Assembly (NCBI RefSeq): GCF_000956175.1
Contig: NZ_CP011070.1
Location: forward strand, 124,001-188,000
Direction: 5' to 3'
DNA from: Nitrosopumilus adriaticus
GTDB lineage: Archaea; Thermoproteota; Nitrososphaeria; Nitrososphaerales; Nitrosopumilaceae
Length of the DNA stretch: 64,000 nt
Below, piece by piece: positions 34,136-44,246 of this stretch; position 1 is the stretch's first letter; every line of letters starts with the position of its first letter. A model generated the notes under the pieces. The model saw only the letters and a list, made by a program, of their open reading frames with translations. It did not search any database and was not told where the DNA came from. A program made the translations under genes and the position numbers.

Positions 34136-35914
34136 ATGGCAGCTCAAGGTAGAATTGTATGGGTAAGTGGTCCTGCTGTAAGAGCAGATGGTATGTCTGA
34201 TGCAAAAATGTATGAGACTGTTACTGTTGGTAATTCAAAATTAGTAGGCGAAGTAATTCGTTTAACTGGTGATGTTGCATTTATTCAAGTTTATGAGTCA
34301 ACAAGTGGATTAAAACCAGGTGAACCTGTAATTGGTACTGGAAACCCACTTAGTGTATTATTAGGTCCGGGAATTATTGGACAACTCTATGATGGAATTC
34401 AAAGACCTCTAAGAGAATTATCAAAAGCTTCTGGTTCCTTCATCGGAAGAGGTATTACAACTACTCCAGTAGACATGACCAAAAAATATCACTTTGTTCC
34501 AACTGTATCTAATGGCGATGTAGTTCATCCAGGATTTATCATCGGCACTGTTCAGGAAACTGATCTTATTGAACACTCTATCATGGTTCCTCCAGATCAT
34601 CCAGGTGGTGTTATCTCAAATTTAGTATCTGAAGGAGATTATGATTTAGAAACCGTTTTGGCATCTACTGAGAAAGACGGTGAATCCATTCAACTCAAAA
34701 TGTATCACAAATGGCCAGTACGAAAACCACGTCCTTACAATAAGAGATATGATCCTACTGTTCCATTACTTACCGGTCAACGAGTAATTGATACATTCTT
34801 CCCAATCGCAAAAGGAGGAACTGGTTCAATCCCTGGAGCATTTGGAACTGGAAAGACAGTTACATTGCATCAGATTGCAAAATGGGCAGATTCTCAAGTT
34901 GTAGTCTACATTGGTTGCGGTGAAAGAGGAAACGAAATGACCGAAGTATTAGTTGAATTTCCACATCTTAAAGATCCACGTAGTGGAAAACCACTTATGG
35001 ATAGAACCGTTCTTGTTGCAAATACTAGTAACATGCCAGTAGCAGCAAGAGAGGCTAGTATCTACACTGGTGTAACAATTGCCGAATATTATAGAGATAT
35101 GGGAAAAGACGTTGTACTTGTAGCAGATTCAACAAGTAGATGGGCCGAAGCACTCAGAGAAATGAGTGGTAGATTAGAAGAGATGCCTGCAGAAGAAGGT
35201 TATCCATCATATCTTGCATCAAGGTTAGCAGAATTTTATGAAAGAGCAGGTCGTGTTCAAGCTTCTGGAAGTCCAGAACGTGATGGTTCAGTTACTTTGA
35301 TTGGTGCAGTATCACCATCTGGTGGTGACTTTACAGAACCAGTTACAACTCACACAATGAGATTTATCAAAACTTTCTGGGCTTTGGATGCAAAACTTGC
35401 ATACTCTAGACACTACCCATCAATTAACTGGATGAACAGCTATTCTGGTTATCTTGCAGATATTGCTAAGTGGTGGAGTAAGAACATCAGTGAGGATTGG
35501 TTTAAGATTAGAAGTGAAACTTATGGTATCTTACAAAGAGAAGACACGCTAAAAGAAATTGTCAGACTCTTAGGACCTGAAGCACTACCTGATGAAGAAA
35601 AATTAATTCTTGAAGTTGCAAGAATGGTAAAGATTGCTTTGTTACAACAAAACTCATTTGATGATGTTGATACTTATTGTAGTCCTGAAAAACAATTCAA
35701 ATTAATGAAATTACTAGTAGACTTTTACAACAAAGGACAGCAAGCACTCAAAGAAGGAGCAGCACTATCTGACATACGCGAACTTGGTGTAGTTTCAAGT
35801 ATACTCAAAGCAAGAATGGATATCAAAGATGATGAGATGCCAAAACTTGATCAATTAGATAAAGATATGCAAGAACAATTCAAATCAATTACAGGAGTTA
35901 AAGTTTCAAATTGA
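34136..35914 (+). CDS. atpA: A/V-type ATP synthase catalytic subunit A
   Basis: 592 residues. The catalytic P-loop is [13 protein letters not shown] (the archaeal A-subunit form of GPFGSGKT), followed by [15 protein letters not shown] with the catalytic Glu and [20 protein letters not shown]. The long non-homologous insert typical of subunit A lies before the P-loop ([15 protein letters not shown] region). The stop TGA overlaps the TTG start of atpB. Confidence 0.97.
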   Translation: MAAQGRIVWVSGPAVRADGMSDAKMYETVTVGNSKLVGEVIRLTGDVAFIQVYESTSGLKPGEPVIGTGNPLSVLLGPGIIGQLYDGIQRPLRELSKASGSFIGRGITTTPVDMTKKYHFVPTVSNGDVVHPGFIIGTVQETDLIEHSIMVPPDHPGGVISNLVSEGDYDLETVLASTEKDGESIQLKMYHKWPVRKPRPYNKRYDPTVPLLTGQRVIDTFFPIAKGGTGSIPGAFGTGKTVTLHQIAKWADSQVVVYIGCGERGNEMTEVLVEFPHLKDPRSGKPLMDRTVLVANTSNMPVAAREASIYTGVTIAEYYRDMGKDVVLVADSTSRWAEALREMSGRLEEMPAEEGYPSYLASRLAEFYERAGRVQASGSPERDGSVTLIGAVSPSGGDFTEPVTTHTMRFIKTFWALDAKLAYSRHYPSINWMNSYSGYLADIAKWWSKNISEDWFKIRSETYGILQREDTLKEIVRLLGPEALPDEEKLILEVARMVKIALLQQNSFDDVDTYCSPEKQFKLMKLLVDFYNKGQQALKEGAALSDIRELGVVSSILKARMDIKDDEMPKLDQLDKDMQEQFKSITGVKVSN

Positions 35915-37296
35915 CAACAGAAGGCGGAGTCCAATACAGCAAGATTGCAGAAATCAAAGGTCCGCTAGTTGTAGTTGACGATGTTGAAAATGCAGCATTT
36001 GATGAACTAGTTGAAATTGAAACTTCTGATGGTGAGAGACGATTAGGAAAAGTTCTCGAAGTAGGAAACGGTAAAGCCATTGTCCAGGTCTTTGAGGGAA
36101 CAACAGGATTATCAATTTCTGGAACTAATGCAAAATTTGTAGGTAAGGTCATGGAAATGCCAGTATCAAAAGAGGTACTAGGTAGAGTATTTGATGGATT
36201 AGGTAGACCAAAAGATGGACTACCAGATCCAATCGCTGATCAATTTATTGACATTAATGGTGAACCAATGAATCCAGAACAACGTGAATATCCAAAAGAT
36301 TTCATCCAAACTGGTGTATCTGTAATCGATGGATTGATGACTCTGGTTAGAGGACAAAAACTTCCAATCTTTTCAGGTTCTGGAATGTCTCACAATCTTT
36401 TGGCAGCACAAATCGCAAGACAAGCAAGTGTTGTTGGTACAAGTGATGACTTTGCCGTAGTCTTTGCAGCAATTGGTGTGCAGTACAGTGAGGCAGAATA
36501 TTTTAGACGAAGTCTTGAAGAATCTGGTGCATTAAAGAGAAGTGTTCTATTTCTAAATACAGCAGATGATCCTGCAATTGAGAGAATCATTACTCCTCGT
36601 GTAGCATTAACTGTCGCTGAATATTTGGCATTTGAATTGGGAATGCACGTTTTAGTTGTAATTACAGATATGACAAACTATGCAGAAGCACTAAGAGAGA
36701 TTAGTGCAGCAAGAGAGGAAGTTCCTGGAAGAAAAGGATATCCTGGTTATCTTTACACTGACCTTTCAACACTTTATGAAAGAGCAGGAAAACTTAATGG
36801 CAAAAAAGGAAGTGTTACACAAGTTCCAATTTTATCAATGCCATCTGATGATATCACTCATCCAATTCCTGACCTTACAGGTTACATTACTGAAGGACAA
36901 ATAGTAGTTGGTAGAGATTTGTTCAGACAAGGAGTTTATCCACCAATCAATATTTTGATGAGTCTTAGTAGACTGATGAAAGACGGTATTGGTGAAGGAA
37001 GTACAAGAGCTGATCACAGTGAAGTTGCTAACCAAGTTTATGATGCATATTCAAGAGCACAAGAAGTTAGAGCATTAGCTGGAATTGTAGGTAAAGCAGG
37101 ACTAACTGAAATTGATCTGAAATACATGGATGTAGGTGATACTTTTGAAAAAGAATTCCTTACACAAGCAACTGATGAGAACAGAACCATCGAAGAAACG
37201 CTTACTCTAATGTGGAAGATTGTGTCAAAATTACCAAAGAATGAGATTACTAAAATCAAAGATAAATTCGTAGATCAATATTACAAGGAAGAGTAA
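35911..37296 (+). CDS. atpB: A/V-type ATP synthase regulatory subunit B
   Basis: 461 residues; TTG start at 35911 overlapping the atpA stop (TTGA). No true P-loop is present ([20 protein letters not shown]), which marks the non-catalytic B subunit; [20 protein letters not shown] and [20 protein letters not shown] are its signature blocks. Alternates with A in the hexameric head. Confidence 0.97.
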   Translation: MTTEGGVQYSKIAEIKGPLVVVDDVENAAFDELVEIETSDGERRLGKVLEVGNGKAIVQVFEGTTGLSISGTNAKFVGKVMEMPVSKEVLGRVFDGLGRPKDGLPDPIADQFIDINGEPMNPEQREYPKDFIQTGVSVIDGLMTLVRGQKLPIFSGSGMSHNLLAAQIARQASVVGTSDDFAVVFAAIGVQYSEAEYFRRSLEESGALKRSVLFLNTADDPAIERIITPRVALTVAEYLAFELGMHVLVVITDMTNYAEALREISAAREEVPGRKGYPGYLYTDLSTLYERAGKLNGKKGSVTQVPILSMPSDDITHPIPDLTGYITEGQIVVGRDLFRQGVYPPINILMSLSRLMKDGIGEGSTRADHSEVANQVYDAYSRAQEVRALAGIVGKAGLTEIDLKYMDVGDTFEKEFLTQATDENRTIEETLTLMWKIVSKLPKNEITKIKDKFVDQYYKEE

Positions 37297-37300
37297 CTAA

Positions 37301-37933
37301 ATGTCATTTGGACAAAACGTTGCAGCAACAAAAATTGAGCTTTTCAAATACAAAAAATCAACTCAAATTGCTGCGATGGTTCAGCAAATTTTAGATGATA
37401 AACGTAAAGTTCTCTTAAAAAATATTGAAGAGATGATTCAAGAAGCATCAAAAGCTAGAGGTGGAATCTGGGATCCATTACAAGATATTTACAAATCAGT
37501 TAACGAAGCATATCTTGCACTAGGCACAAACACTGTTGACTCTGTTGCAGAATCAACTCCACCAGTAATGGAGGTAGAACTTCACGTTAGAAGAGTAGTT
37601 GATGTAAAAATTCCTGCACTTACAGTTACTGAAAAAGATACAAAATCAATGCCCTATGGATTTGCAGATACAAATTCCTCAATTGATAGAGCTTCAAAAC
37701 AAATCAAAGAGTTAATGCCAAAAATTTGCAAAGCTGCAGAATATGAAAATTCCATTTTTAGTCTTGCAAAGGCATTAGAAAAGACTCAAAAATTGCTAAA
37801 TGCTCTTGAAAATGTCATTATTCCACAATACAAAGAAAATATTCGATTTATTCTATCTACTCTTGAGGAAAGAGAAAGAGAAGAATTCGCAAAGTTAAAA
37901 AAAGTGAAAGAAAAGATGGAAAGTGGAAAATAA
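37301..37933 (+). CDS. atpD: A/V-type ATP synthase subunit D (central rotor)
   Basis: 210 residues forming an antiparallel coiled coil: N-terminal helix with KIELFKYKKSTQIAAMVQQI and C-terminal helix with RRVNALE-type signature here as LLNALENVIIPQYKENIRFI. Starts 5 nt after atpB; its TAA overlaps the ATG of the following 43-aa ORF by one base. Confidence 0.94.
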   Translation: MSFGQNVAATKIELFKYKKSTQIAAMVQQILDDKRKVLLKNIEEMIQEASKARGGIWDPLQDIYKSVNEAYLALGTNTVDSVAESTPPVMEVELHVRRVVDVKIPALTVTEKDTKSMPYGFADTNSSIDRASKQIKELMPKICKAAEYENSIFSLAKALEKTQKLLNALENVIIPQYKENIRFILSTLEEREREEFAKLKKVKEKMESGK

Positions 37934-38064
37934 TGGGAAAAGAAGAAATTAAAAAATTACTTGAGAATTCAAAAAAGGAATTAGATGCAGATTTTGATAA
38001 ATTTGAGACATCTGTCAAAGATGAATTGAACTCTTTCAAAAAGAAAGCACTAGATCGAATTTGA
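37933..38064 (+). CDS. 43-aa charged helical protein in ATP synthase operon
   Basis: MGKEEIKKLLENSKKELDAD then a second helical stretch ending FKKKALDRI. The ATG overlaps the atpD stop (TAATG), the strongest form of operon linkage. Heptad-like, without cysteine or aromatic core, as expected of a coiled-coil partner. No subunit G/H gene, the partner of E in the peripheral stalk, is seen elsewhere in the window; this could be a reduced version, but it is less than half the usual G/H length. The assignment is inference. Confidence 0.65.
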   Translation: MGKEEIKKLLENSKKELDADFDKFETSVKDELNSFKKKALDRI

Positions 38065-38116
38065 GACAAATATCTCATCATGATTTAAATATGGACCTAA
38101 AGGAGCCACAACATAA

Positions 38117-38422
38117 ATGAAAACTTTCGTCATGTTACTTTTGGCAGCATCAGCAATTTCAATTCTAGGTTCAACTGGGGTTGCATTTGCAGCAGAAGAT
38201 GGTGCATCTAGTGGCGACTCTATGAAAATCCTTGGTGCTGGTCTTGCATTTGGTTTGGCAGCACTTGGAGCAGGATTGGGTCTTGGTCAAGTAGGTGCAG
38301 CAGGTCTTGCAGTCATTAGTGAGAACCCAGCTTTACAATCTAAGGTGTTCATCTTCGTAGGTATGGTAGAATCAATTGCTATCTACGGTATAGTTATGAT
38401 GTTTATCATCTTAGGACAATAG
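38117..38422 (+). CDS. atpK: A/V-type ATP synthase subunit K (membrane rotor ring)
   Basis: 101 residues. An N-terminal cleavable-signal-like helix (KTFVMLLLAASAISILGSTGVAFA) is followed by two membrane helices: a glycine-rich one (ILGAGLAFGLAALGAGLGLG) and one carrying the proton-binding glutamate in FVGMVESIAIYGIVMMFII. A two-helix c-type subunit with one Glu, as in many archaea. A short leader of about 50 nt separates it from the 43-aa ORF. Confidence 0.93.
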   Translation: MKTFVMLLLAASAISILGSTGVAFAAEDGASSGDSMKILGAGLAFGLAALGAGLGLGQVGAAGLAVISENPALQSKVFIFVGMVESIAIYGIVMMFIILGQ

Positions 38423-38459
38423 TCCTACAACATCTTTTTCAAATTTTTAAATTTTTTAA

Positions 38460-38921
38460 TTAATTATATTTTAGCTTATTAACATCTAGAACTCTGGCAC
38501 AATATCTGCATTTGAGCACTCTTCCTTCTTTGTCAATTACATCCATTATCGATTCGATGTGTTCTGTACTGTTTGTAATACAATCAGGATTTGAGCAGCG
38601 AAATATTCTATCAATCTCATTTGGAAGTGATACTCTTCTCTTCTCTACAAGCTTGAAATCCTTTATCATGTTGATTGTTGCCTTTGGTGCAATAACTGCA
38701 AGCTTGTTTGTGTCATCATCTTTTAGAAACTTGTTTTCAATTTTTATGATGTCTTTTTTCTTAAATTTACCACTTGGGACATTTAGCGCTATGGTGATTA
38801 ATTCGCCATCTCCCCCATCAATTCTTAATGCACTAAGAACCTGAAGGCCCTTACCTCCATCAATATGGTCAATTACAGTGCCTTCTTTGATTCGTCGAAC
38901 CATAAGTTCGGACTGTTCCAT
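38460..38921 (-). CDS. pyrI: Aspartate carbamoyltransferase regulatory chain
   Basis: 153 residues from the ATG at 38921 (MEQSELMVRRIKEGTVIDHI); an upstream in-frame ATG at 38942 exists but would leave only 20 bp for the divergent pyrB promoter. The nucleotide-binding domain is followed by the zinc domain with four Cys: CSNPDCITN and CRYCARVLD. It binds CTP/ATP and controls PyrB. Divergent from pyrB instead of the usual pyrBI operon. Confidence 0.94.
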   Translation of the reverse strand: MEQSELMVRRIKEGTVIDHIDGGKGLQVLSALRIDGGDGELITIALNVPSGKFKKKDIIKIENKFLKDDDTNKLAVIAPKATINMIKDFKLVEKRRVSLPNEIDRIFRCSNPDCITNSTEHIESIMDVIDKEGRVLKCRYCARVLDVNKLKYN

Positions 38922-38962
38922 CAGAATACTTTGTATAGTCACCTGTATATATTATTGAAAGA
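38922..38962. promoter_or_regulatory. Overlapping divergent promoters of pyrI and pyrB
   Basis: Only 41 bp separate the preferred start codons. TTGTATAGTC (38931-38940) lies 23-32 nt before the pyrB ATG and AATATATAC on the minus strand (about 38944-38952) lies 23-31 nt before the pyrI ATG, so two leaderless promoters face each other and overlap. Confidence 0.6.
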
Positions 38963-39892
38963 ATGAACCAGTTCTACCATAAAGATATCATCTCAATTAA
39001 GGACTTTGACAAGGAATCACTAGAATCAATATTTTCTGCAACCAATAAAATAATGCAATTAGATCCTGCTGAAAGAAGGGAGATCTGCAAAGGCAAAACT
39101 TTGGGATATTTGTTTTATGAACCAAGTACTAGAACACGACTAAGTTTTGATGCTGCAATGGCATCTATTGGAGGAAATTCGTTAGGAATCTCAAGTGTGT
39201 CTTCATCTTCAACTCAAAAAGGTGAGAGTCTTGCTGATACTGTAAGAATAATGTCGATTTATTCTGATGTCCTTGTATTGAGACATACCTTGGATGGCTC
39301 TAGCAGATTTGCAGCTGAAGTTTCTGATAAACCAGTAATCAATGCAGGAAGTGGTACTGAAGAGCATCCAACTCAAGCAATTCAAGATTTATTCACAATC
39401 AAAAAAGAAAAGAAAAAGATTGATGGTCTAAAGATTGGAATCGTAGGAGATCTCAAATATGGACGAACAGTTTACTCTCTACTTTATGGACTAGGAAATT
39501 ATGATGTTGATGTTCACTTAATTTCTCCTGAATCACTAAAAATTAGATCTGATTCAGTTTATGAAATTAAAAAGAGATTAGATTTTGCAGAATCAACTGA
39601 CATTACAGAAACAATAGATGAACTTGATGTGCTCTATGTTACAAGAATTCAAAAGGAGAGATTTCCCGATGAAGAAGAATATCTCAAGGTCAAAGGAAGT
39701 TATGTAGTAGGATTAGATTTGATTAAACAGATGAAAGATGATGCAATTGTTATGCATCCGCTTCCAAGAATTGATGAAATCTCACCAGATGTTGATAAGA
39801 CAAAAAATGCAAAATACTTTGAGCAAGCTGAATATGGAAAATATACCCGTGCTGCAATTTTGGGCTTGACACTTAATGAAAATGGATTTTAA
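38963..39892 (+). CDS. pyrB: Aspartate carbamoyltransferase catalytic chain
   Basis: 309 residues, full length. Carbamoyl phosphate motif STRTRLSFDAAM, the lysine-bearing loop SSSSTQKGESLADT, HPTQAIQDLFTI, and the aspartate motif MHPLPRIDEI. First committed step of pyrimidine synthesis. Divergent from pyrI. Confidence 0.97.
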   Translation: MNQFYHKDIISIKDFDKESLESIFSATNKIMQLDPAERREICKGKTLGYLFYEPSTRTRLSFDAAMASIGGNSLGISSVSSSSTQKGESLADTVRIMSIYSDVLVLRHTLDGSSRFAAEVSDKPVINAGSGTEEHPTQAIQDLFTIKKEKKKIDGLKIGIVGDLKYGRTVYSLLYGLGNYDVDVHLISPESLKIRSDSVYEIKKRLDFAESTDITETIDELDVLYVTRIQKERFPDEEEYLKVKGSYVVGLDLIKQMKDDAIVMHPLPRIDEISPDVDKTKNAKYFEQAEYGKYTRAAILGLTLNENGF

Positions 39893-39943
39893 TTTTTTTA
39901 AGAATCCGTATTCCATATATCTAGAGAGATTTCAATAGAACTG

Positions 39944-40654
39944 TTGACACAAACTAAAGTAATTCCAATTTTTCCATTAGACTTAGTTCTATTCCCTAGA
40001 CAAGAACTCCCCCTTAGAATTTTTGAGCCACGATACAAGCAATTAGTTGATGATTGCATGATAGGTGATGGTCAATTTGGTGTCTGTCTTCTTGATGAAA
40101 ATAATACTGTAAATGGTTGGAACTCACCTAAATTAGTTGGAACTATTGCTAAAATTACTAAATGTGAAGACGTTGAGATGGATGGCTTACAACTCCACAT
40201 TGAAACTATAGGAAGAAATTCATTTAAGATAAAAAAAATCATTCCTCCATCTATACCCCAACCTGAAAACTATGATCCATTATCAGTTGAAGGACATCAA
40301 GAAATTTCTAACATTCATGAAAAAATTGGAACAGAAGAAAAAATGTACATTCAGGCAGAAGTTGAAATGATTCCAGAAATTGATGAAAATATTTCTCTAG
40401 AAAAATGGGAGAAATTAGTTGAATTGTGGAAAAAGAAAATTGTAAGACAAGCATTACCTCAAGTTGTGGAACCTCATGCTTTAGATCATGTATTGGAGCA
40501 ATACTATCTAACTACTGATACACCTACTGTTGATTACATTTACTCATTATCTGCACTTGGTGCAAAAGATCCTAATGAACTTCAACCGATTTTGGAGGCC
40601 ACAACTATGGATGAATTAATTTTAAGCGTAGAAGAATTACTGACAGTAAAATAA
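39944..40654 (+). CDS. Lon N-terminal (substrate-recognition) domain protein
   Basis: 236 residues, TTG start. Consists of a stand-alone Lon N-domain: VIPIFPLDLVLFPRQELPLR and IFEPRYKQLVDDCM, then FGVCLLDE, followed by a helical tail. There is no ATPase or protease part. Such proteins may bind substrates or RNA through the PUA-like fold; function unproven. Stands alone 50 nt after pyrB. Confidence 0.85.
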   Translation: MTQTKVIPIFPLDLVLFPRQELPLRIFEPRYKQLVDDCMIGDGQFGVCLLDENNTVNGWNSPKLVGTIAKITKCEDVEMDGLQLHIETIGRNSFKIKKIIPPSIPQPENYDPLSVEGHQEISNIHEKIGTEEKMYIQAEVEMIPEIDENISLEKWEKLVELWKKKIVRQALPQVVEPHALDHVLEQYYLTTDTPTVDYIYSLSALGAKDPNELQPILEATTMDELILSVEELLTVK

Positions 40655-40673
40655 CCCTTGAATCTCTAAAATT

Positions 40674-42038
40674 ATGTTGTCTCTAAAAAAATTTTCAGTC
40701 ATTGTTCTTGTGATGTGTTTGGTATTTCCTGCAAGTAATGTCTATGGACATGGATTTGGGATTGAAACAATATCTGCAATTGATGTTCAAGGCAAAAATT
40801 TGTCAATTTCAGTAGAGATGCCAATGTATTTTGAAAATGCCCAAGAACAAATCACAATTACAGCAACTGAAGATAAAACAAAGGAGAACGCAAAAAATGT
40901 TACATTCCTCATTGGATTATTCCATGAAAATGAAATGATATTTAGAAATTATTTTTTTGCCGATGATGGAGTGTTGAAAATTAAAGTAAACCCAACACAA
41001 GATGAAAAAATTACAATTCATGGCGAGCAAGACTCGTTACTTGGAGCATGGCATGGAACAGAATCAAATCCAATTGAAATTACAGGTCCATTATTTACTT
41101 CATCTGGTATGTATAATTTTGAGATTGAGATTAGAACTATTGATGAGCCTACCAACATTATAGAGAATGCTGGTGTCTATAATGCTGATTTGAGCCTCAT
41201 TGAGACTGTCTCTTTTATGCAAAAGGATTCAGAAAACAATGATGTAGAGTTTAGATCAAAGTCCTACTTTGATTCAATTTCTAATTTCAAGTATGATTAT
41301 GAGGCTAAACAGGTTACATTTGAAATGCCATTTGATTGGAGTGAAAAGCAATTATCACACGTATCAGTAGTTCATGTCGAAACTCATTTTCCAAAAGATT
41401 TTGTAGAGTTTCTGTCTCCTAGCTATTCTGCATATGTAAATGACATTGAATTATTCAAATCTTCAGTATCTGTTGATGATTATACTGAAGACCATGAAAG
41501 AATCGTTCACCTTGTAATGTTGGAAGATCATTTGCGATTTTTGAAAAATGAAATGAAAAAAAATGATGAACCGCTACCAGACAATATGAGTTTTAGAATA
41601 TCTGCTAGTACAGATACGGCATTTCCATTAGAAGCCTATACAAAAAGTGAGGACTTTAAAGTAAATCTGTCATGGGATCCTGTAGAAGTTGAGCCAGGAG
41701 TTGATACTAATTTTATTTTTACAATTAGAGACGGAAGAACAAATGATCCATTAAGAAATTCTGATTATACATTTGTATTAATACAAAATGGAAAAGAAAT
41801 TCATCGTGTATCTGGTTCAGCTCAAGTTGGAGGAGAGTTTGAGAAATTTACCTTTGCTGAAGATCAAACTGGTCCTACAATAATTAAATTTGAAAACATT
41901 AGAAATACAGGACAAGAAACAGAGTTTGCCCTAGTTGTTGTACCTGAGTTTGGTACAGTTGCGATGATAATTCTAGCAGTTGCCATGATTGGGACTATTG
42001 CATTAAGAGGAAAATATCCTACTTTATCCCTATCTTGA
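40674..42038 (+). CDS. PEFG-CTERM surface protein, paralogue of 53014-54588
   Basis: 454 residues. Signal peptide (FSVIVLVMCLVFPASNVYG) followed immediately by HGFG, beta-rich body, and a C-terminal sorting signal VVPEFGTVAMIILAVAMIGT ending with a basic tail, the thaumarchaeal PEFG-CTERM form recognised by an archaeosortase. Its body aligns along most of its length with the protein at 53014-54588 (both have HGxG, LLGxW, ITGPLFTSxG, FEMPFDW blocks). The last domain (VNLSWDPVEVEPGVDTNFIF) recurs in the cupredoxin at 51303-52340. Confidence 0.8.
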   Translation: MLSLKKFSVIVLVMCLVFPASNVYGHGFGIETISAIDVQGKNLSISVEMPMYFENAQEQITITATEDKTKENAKNVTFLIGLFHENEMIFRNYFFADDGVLKIKVNPTQDEKITIHGEQDSLLGAWHGTESNPIEITGPLFTSSGMYNFEIEIRTIDEPTNIIENAGVYNADLSLIETVSFMQKDSENNDVEFRSKSYFDSISNFKYDYEAKQVTFEMPFDWSEKQLSHVSVVHVETHFPKDFVEFLSPSYSAYVNDIELFKSSVSVDDYTEDHERIVHLVMLEDHLRFLKNEMKKNDEPLPDNMSFRISASTDTAFPLEAYTKSEDFKVNLSWDPVEVEPGVDTNFIFTIRDGRTNDPLRNSDYTFVLIQNGKEIHRVSGSAQVGGEFEKFTFAEDQTGPTIIKFENIRNTGQETEFALVVVPEFGTVAMIILAVAMIGTIALRGKYPTLSLS

Positions 42039-42102
42039 GTGAATTTCTTAGTAAATCTATATATTTCTAGGCTCAAAAACCACTTTTATAATTATATATG
42101 AG

Positions 42103-42116
42103 TTTCTAGTGGAACT
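42103..42116. promoter_or_regulatory. Origin recognition box-like site upstream of cdc6
   Basis: GTTTCTAGTGGAAC matches 10 or more positions of the archaeal mini-ORB core TTCCAGTGGAAA and keeps its imperfect dyad. It lies 13 nt before the TTG of cdc6, next to the AT-rich TTTTATAATTATATATG stretch, as at many archaeal origins. Confidence 0.45.
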
Positions 42117-42128
42117 AATGGTCGTATC

Positions 42129-43436
42129 TTGGATAAGAAGGAACTGCGTAAAATTGTCGGTGATGTAAGAAAACAAAATTCCATATTTTCTAACAAATCA
42201 TTTCTTGATAATCTAATGGTTCCAAATTCAATAGTTGGACGAGAATCAGAATCAAAAAAATTAGTAGACTATTTGCTCTCATATGAAAAGGGCCTGGTTG
42301 TTCCGCTAGTTTCAATTTATGGTAGAAGCGGATCTGGAAAATCAACCATTGTCCAATTTGTTTGTGAAAATTTAGATTTGGATTTTTGTTATGTAAATTT
42401 CAGAAAAGCAAAGACCGTCTTTGGCTGTGTCAACCTAATCCTATCTGAGATGGGACATCCAAACCTAAAAAATGCTCAGGGAATAAACTCTGCATTTTTA
42501 ATTTTGGAGAGATTGATAAAAGAGACACTTGAGAAATCTGGAAACTCTCTATTTGTTTTATGTCTTGACGAATTTGATACACTATTTTATGACAAACGAG
42601 GCAAGCCTTCAGACTTTGTTTACAAACTTGTCGTCCTTGTAGAAAAACTTCGAGCATTAAAAAAACACATGTGTATTGTAACAATATCAAACAAAGTGTT
42701 ATCTGAATTTAATTTAGATGACAGAGTCATATCTAGAATTGGAGCTTCGGAGATTTACTTTGATTCTTATTCTCAAAGCGATGTGCTAAAGATAATTCGC
42801 AATAGAGCAAAAAAATCATTTTTAAAAAAAATAGATGATGACGTTTTGCAGCATTGCGCCAATATTAGCTCAGAAGAACACGGTGATGCAAGACGTGCAA
42901 TTGATCTTCTTAGGACCAGTGGCGAAATAGCTGGAATTGAAAACAAGAAAATCTCAAAGAGGCATATAGATGAGGCAGTTTCCCAGCTACAAAAAAATCA
43001 GATAACTACTATAATTTCTGGCGGCTCGTATCATTTCAGGCTTGCGTGTGCTGCACTATCCAGGCTCACATATGTCAATGATGAAGGATGGCACAGCACA
43101 TCTGATCTATTCAAGCAGTATCAGCAAATTATCTCCTCTGATACTAGGCAGATATCTTACAGACGATTCTCAGAGATGCTAGTTGAATTGGTAAACTCTG
43201 GCATTGCAGTATCAAAAACGGAATCTAGGGGACGACATGGGTATGGTAGCCAATTCAAGCTTTCAGTTGATCCTGATTTGATTGGTAACTCTTGTTTTCC
43301 TGACTGGTGGCCCAGTGTTGTAGAATCAAAAAAGAGAAAAGACGACGCAATTAGAAGTATGAAAGCCCTCAAGTCGCTTTCTTTTGGAAGACGTCGTTCA
43401 CGATTTGGTAACCTATATGGTGATCTTGGATTGTGA
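42129..43436 (+). CDS. cdc6: Orc1/Cdc6 replication initiator
   Basis: 435 residues, TTG start. AAA+ domain with Walker A GRSGSGKST (about residues 62-70), Walker B VLCLDEFDTL, sensor 1 CIVTISNK and the sensor 2 Arg in GDARRAIDLL; a winged-helix DNA-binding domain follows (RRFSEMLVELVNSGIAVSKT). Binds origin repeats and loads the MCM helicase. The neighbouring ORB-like site suggests an origin nearby. Confidence 0.95.
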   Translation: MDKKELRKIVGDVRKQNSIFSNKSFLDNLMVPNSIVGRESESKKLVDYLLSYEKGLVVPLVSIYGRSGSGKSTIVQFVCENLDLDFCYVNFRKAKTVFGCVNLILSEMGHPNLKNAQGINSAFLILERLIKETLEKSGNSLFVLCLDEFDTLFYDKRGKPSDFVYKLVVLVEKLRALKKHMCIVTISNKVLSEFNLDDRVISRIGASEIYFDSYSQSDVLKIIRNRAKKSFLKKIDDDVLQHCANISSEEHGDARRAIDLLRTSGEIAGIENKKISKRHIDEAVSQLQKNQITTIISGGSYHFRLACAALSRLTYVNDEGWHSTSDLFKQYQQIISSDTRQISYRRFSEMLVELVNSGIAVSKTESRGRHGYGSQFKLSVDPDLIGNSCFPDWWPSVVESKKRKDDAIRSMKALKSLSFGRRRSRFGNLYGDLGL

Positions 43437-43499
43437 AAAATACAACATGGTTTCTGGTTGACTAAACTCGTAAAACAAAGATTGGTCTATGATAAATAA

Positions 43500-43522
43500 A
43501 TTGTAATGTTTACATTGTAATG
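43500..43522. repeat. Direct repeat upstream of the short CDF transporter
   Basis: ATTGTAATG occurs at 43500-43508 and 43514-43522; the centre TTACATTGTAA is itself a palindrome, resembling the CTTTACA/TGTAAAG sites of the 58-64 kb region with one spacer base less. Confidence 0.45.
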
Positions 43523-43539
43523 AATAAAATCAAGGATTA

Positions 43540-44160
43540 ATGCCAGATGATGATGATCTGCCAAAAGATCTTGCTCATATCACACCTGCATACAAACGCG
43601 CATTATGGGTTGTTGTTTTAATCAATGTAGGTTACGGACTTGCAGAAATGATTGGGGGATTCTTGGCAGATTCTCAAGCACTAAAAGCTGACGCACTTGA
43701 TTTTCTAGGTGACGGTTCAATCACATTCTTGGGATTACTTGCAATAGGATGGGGTTTGAAATTACGTGCTCGCTCAGCTCTTCTACAAGGAATCTTTCTT
43801 GGCGTAATGGGAATAGCAGTACTTGGTTATACGATATATCGCACACAAGTTCTGCATGTTCCAGAAGCTGGAATGATGGGAGTCTTTGGCTTTGGTGCAC
43901 TTTTGATAAATGTACTTGCTGTTATCATATTGCTTCCACATAGAAAGGGTGACGCTAACGTACGTGCAGTATGGCTCTTTAGCCGAAATGACGCACTAGG
44001 TAATATTTTGGTAATAGTTGGTGCAGGTTTTGTCTTTTTGACAGGAACCTCATACCCTGACCTTATAGTAGCTGGAATAATTGCAAGTCTCTTTTTACAA
44101 TCATCATTCTCAATAATTAAAGACGCTAGAAATGATCTAAAACAATCTAAATCAACGTAA
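43540..44160 (+). CDS. Cation diffusion facilitator-family transporter, short form
   Basis: 206 residues, membrane domain only. Six hydrophobic segments; KADALDFLGDGSITFLG and LFSRNDALGNILVIVGAGF hold the metal site in the D-xxx-D and N-D form that some CDF branches have instead of H-xxx-D. The C-terminal cytoplasmic metal domain is missing; the start region has an acidic MPDDDDLPKD. Likely exports a divalent metal; the neighbourhood suggests copper or another heavy metal, which is inference. Confidence 0.8.
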   Translation: MPDDDDLPKDLAHITPAYKRALWVVVLINVGYGLAEMIGGFLADSQALKADALDFLGDGSITFLGLLAIGWGLKLRARSALLQGIFLGVMGIAVLGYTIYRTQVLHVPEAGMMGVFGFGALLINVLAVIILLPHRKGDANVRAVWLFSRNDALGNILVIVGAGFVFLTGTSYPDLIVAGIIASLFLQSSFSIIKDARNDLKQSKST

Positions 44161-44246
44161 TCTGAGGATTCCCACTCTATCATTTGAGAATCATCTATGA
44201 AATTTGGTATATGCTTTAAATTTAACAAAAACACTATCAAAAAAGT

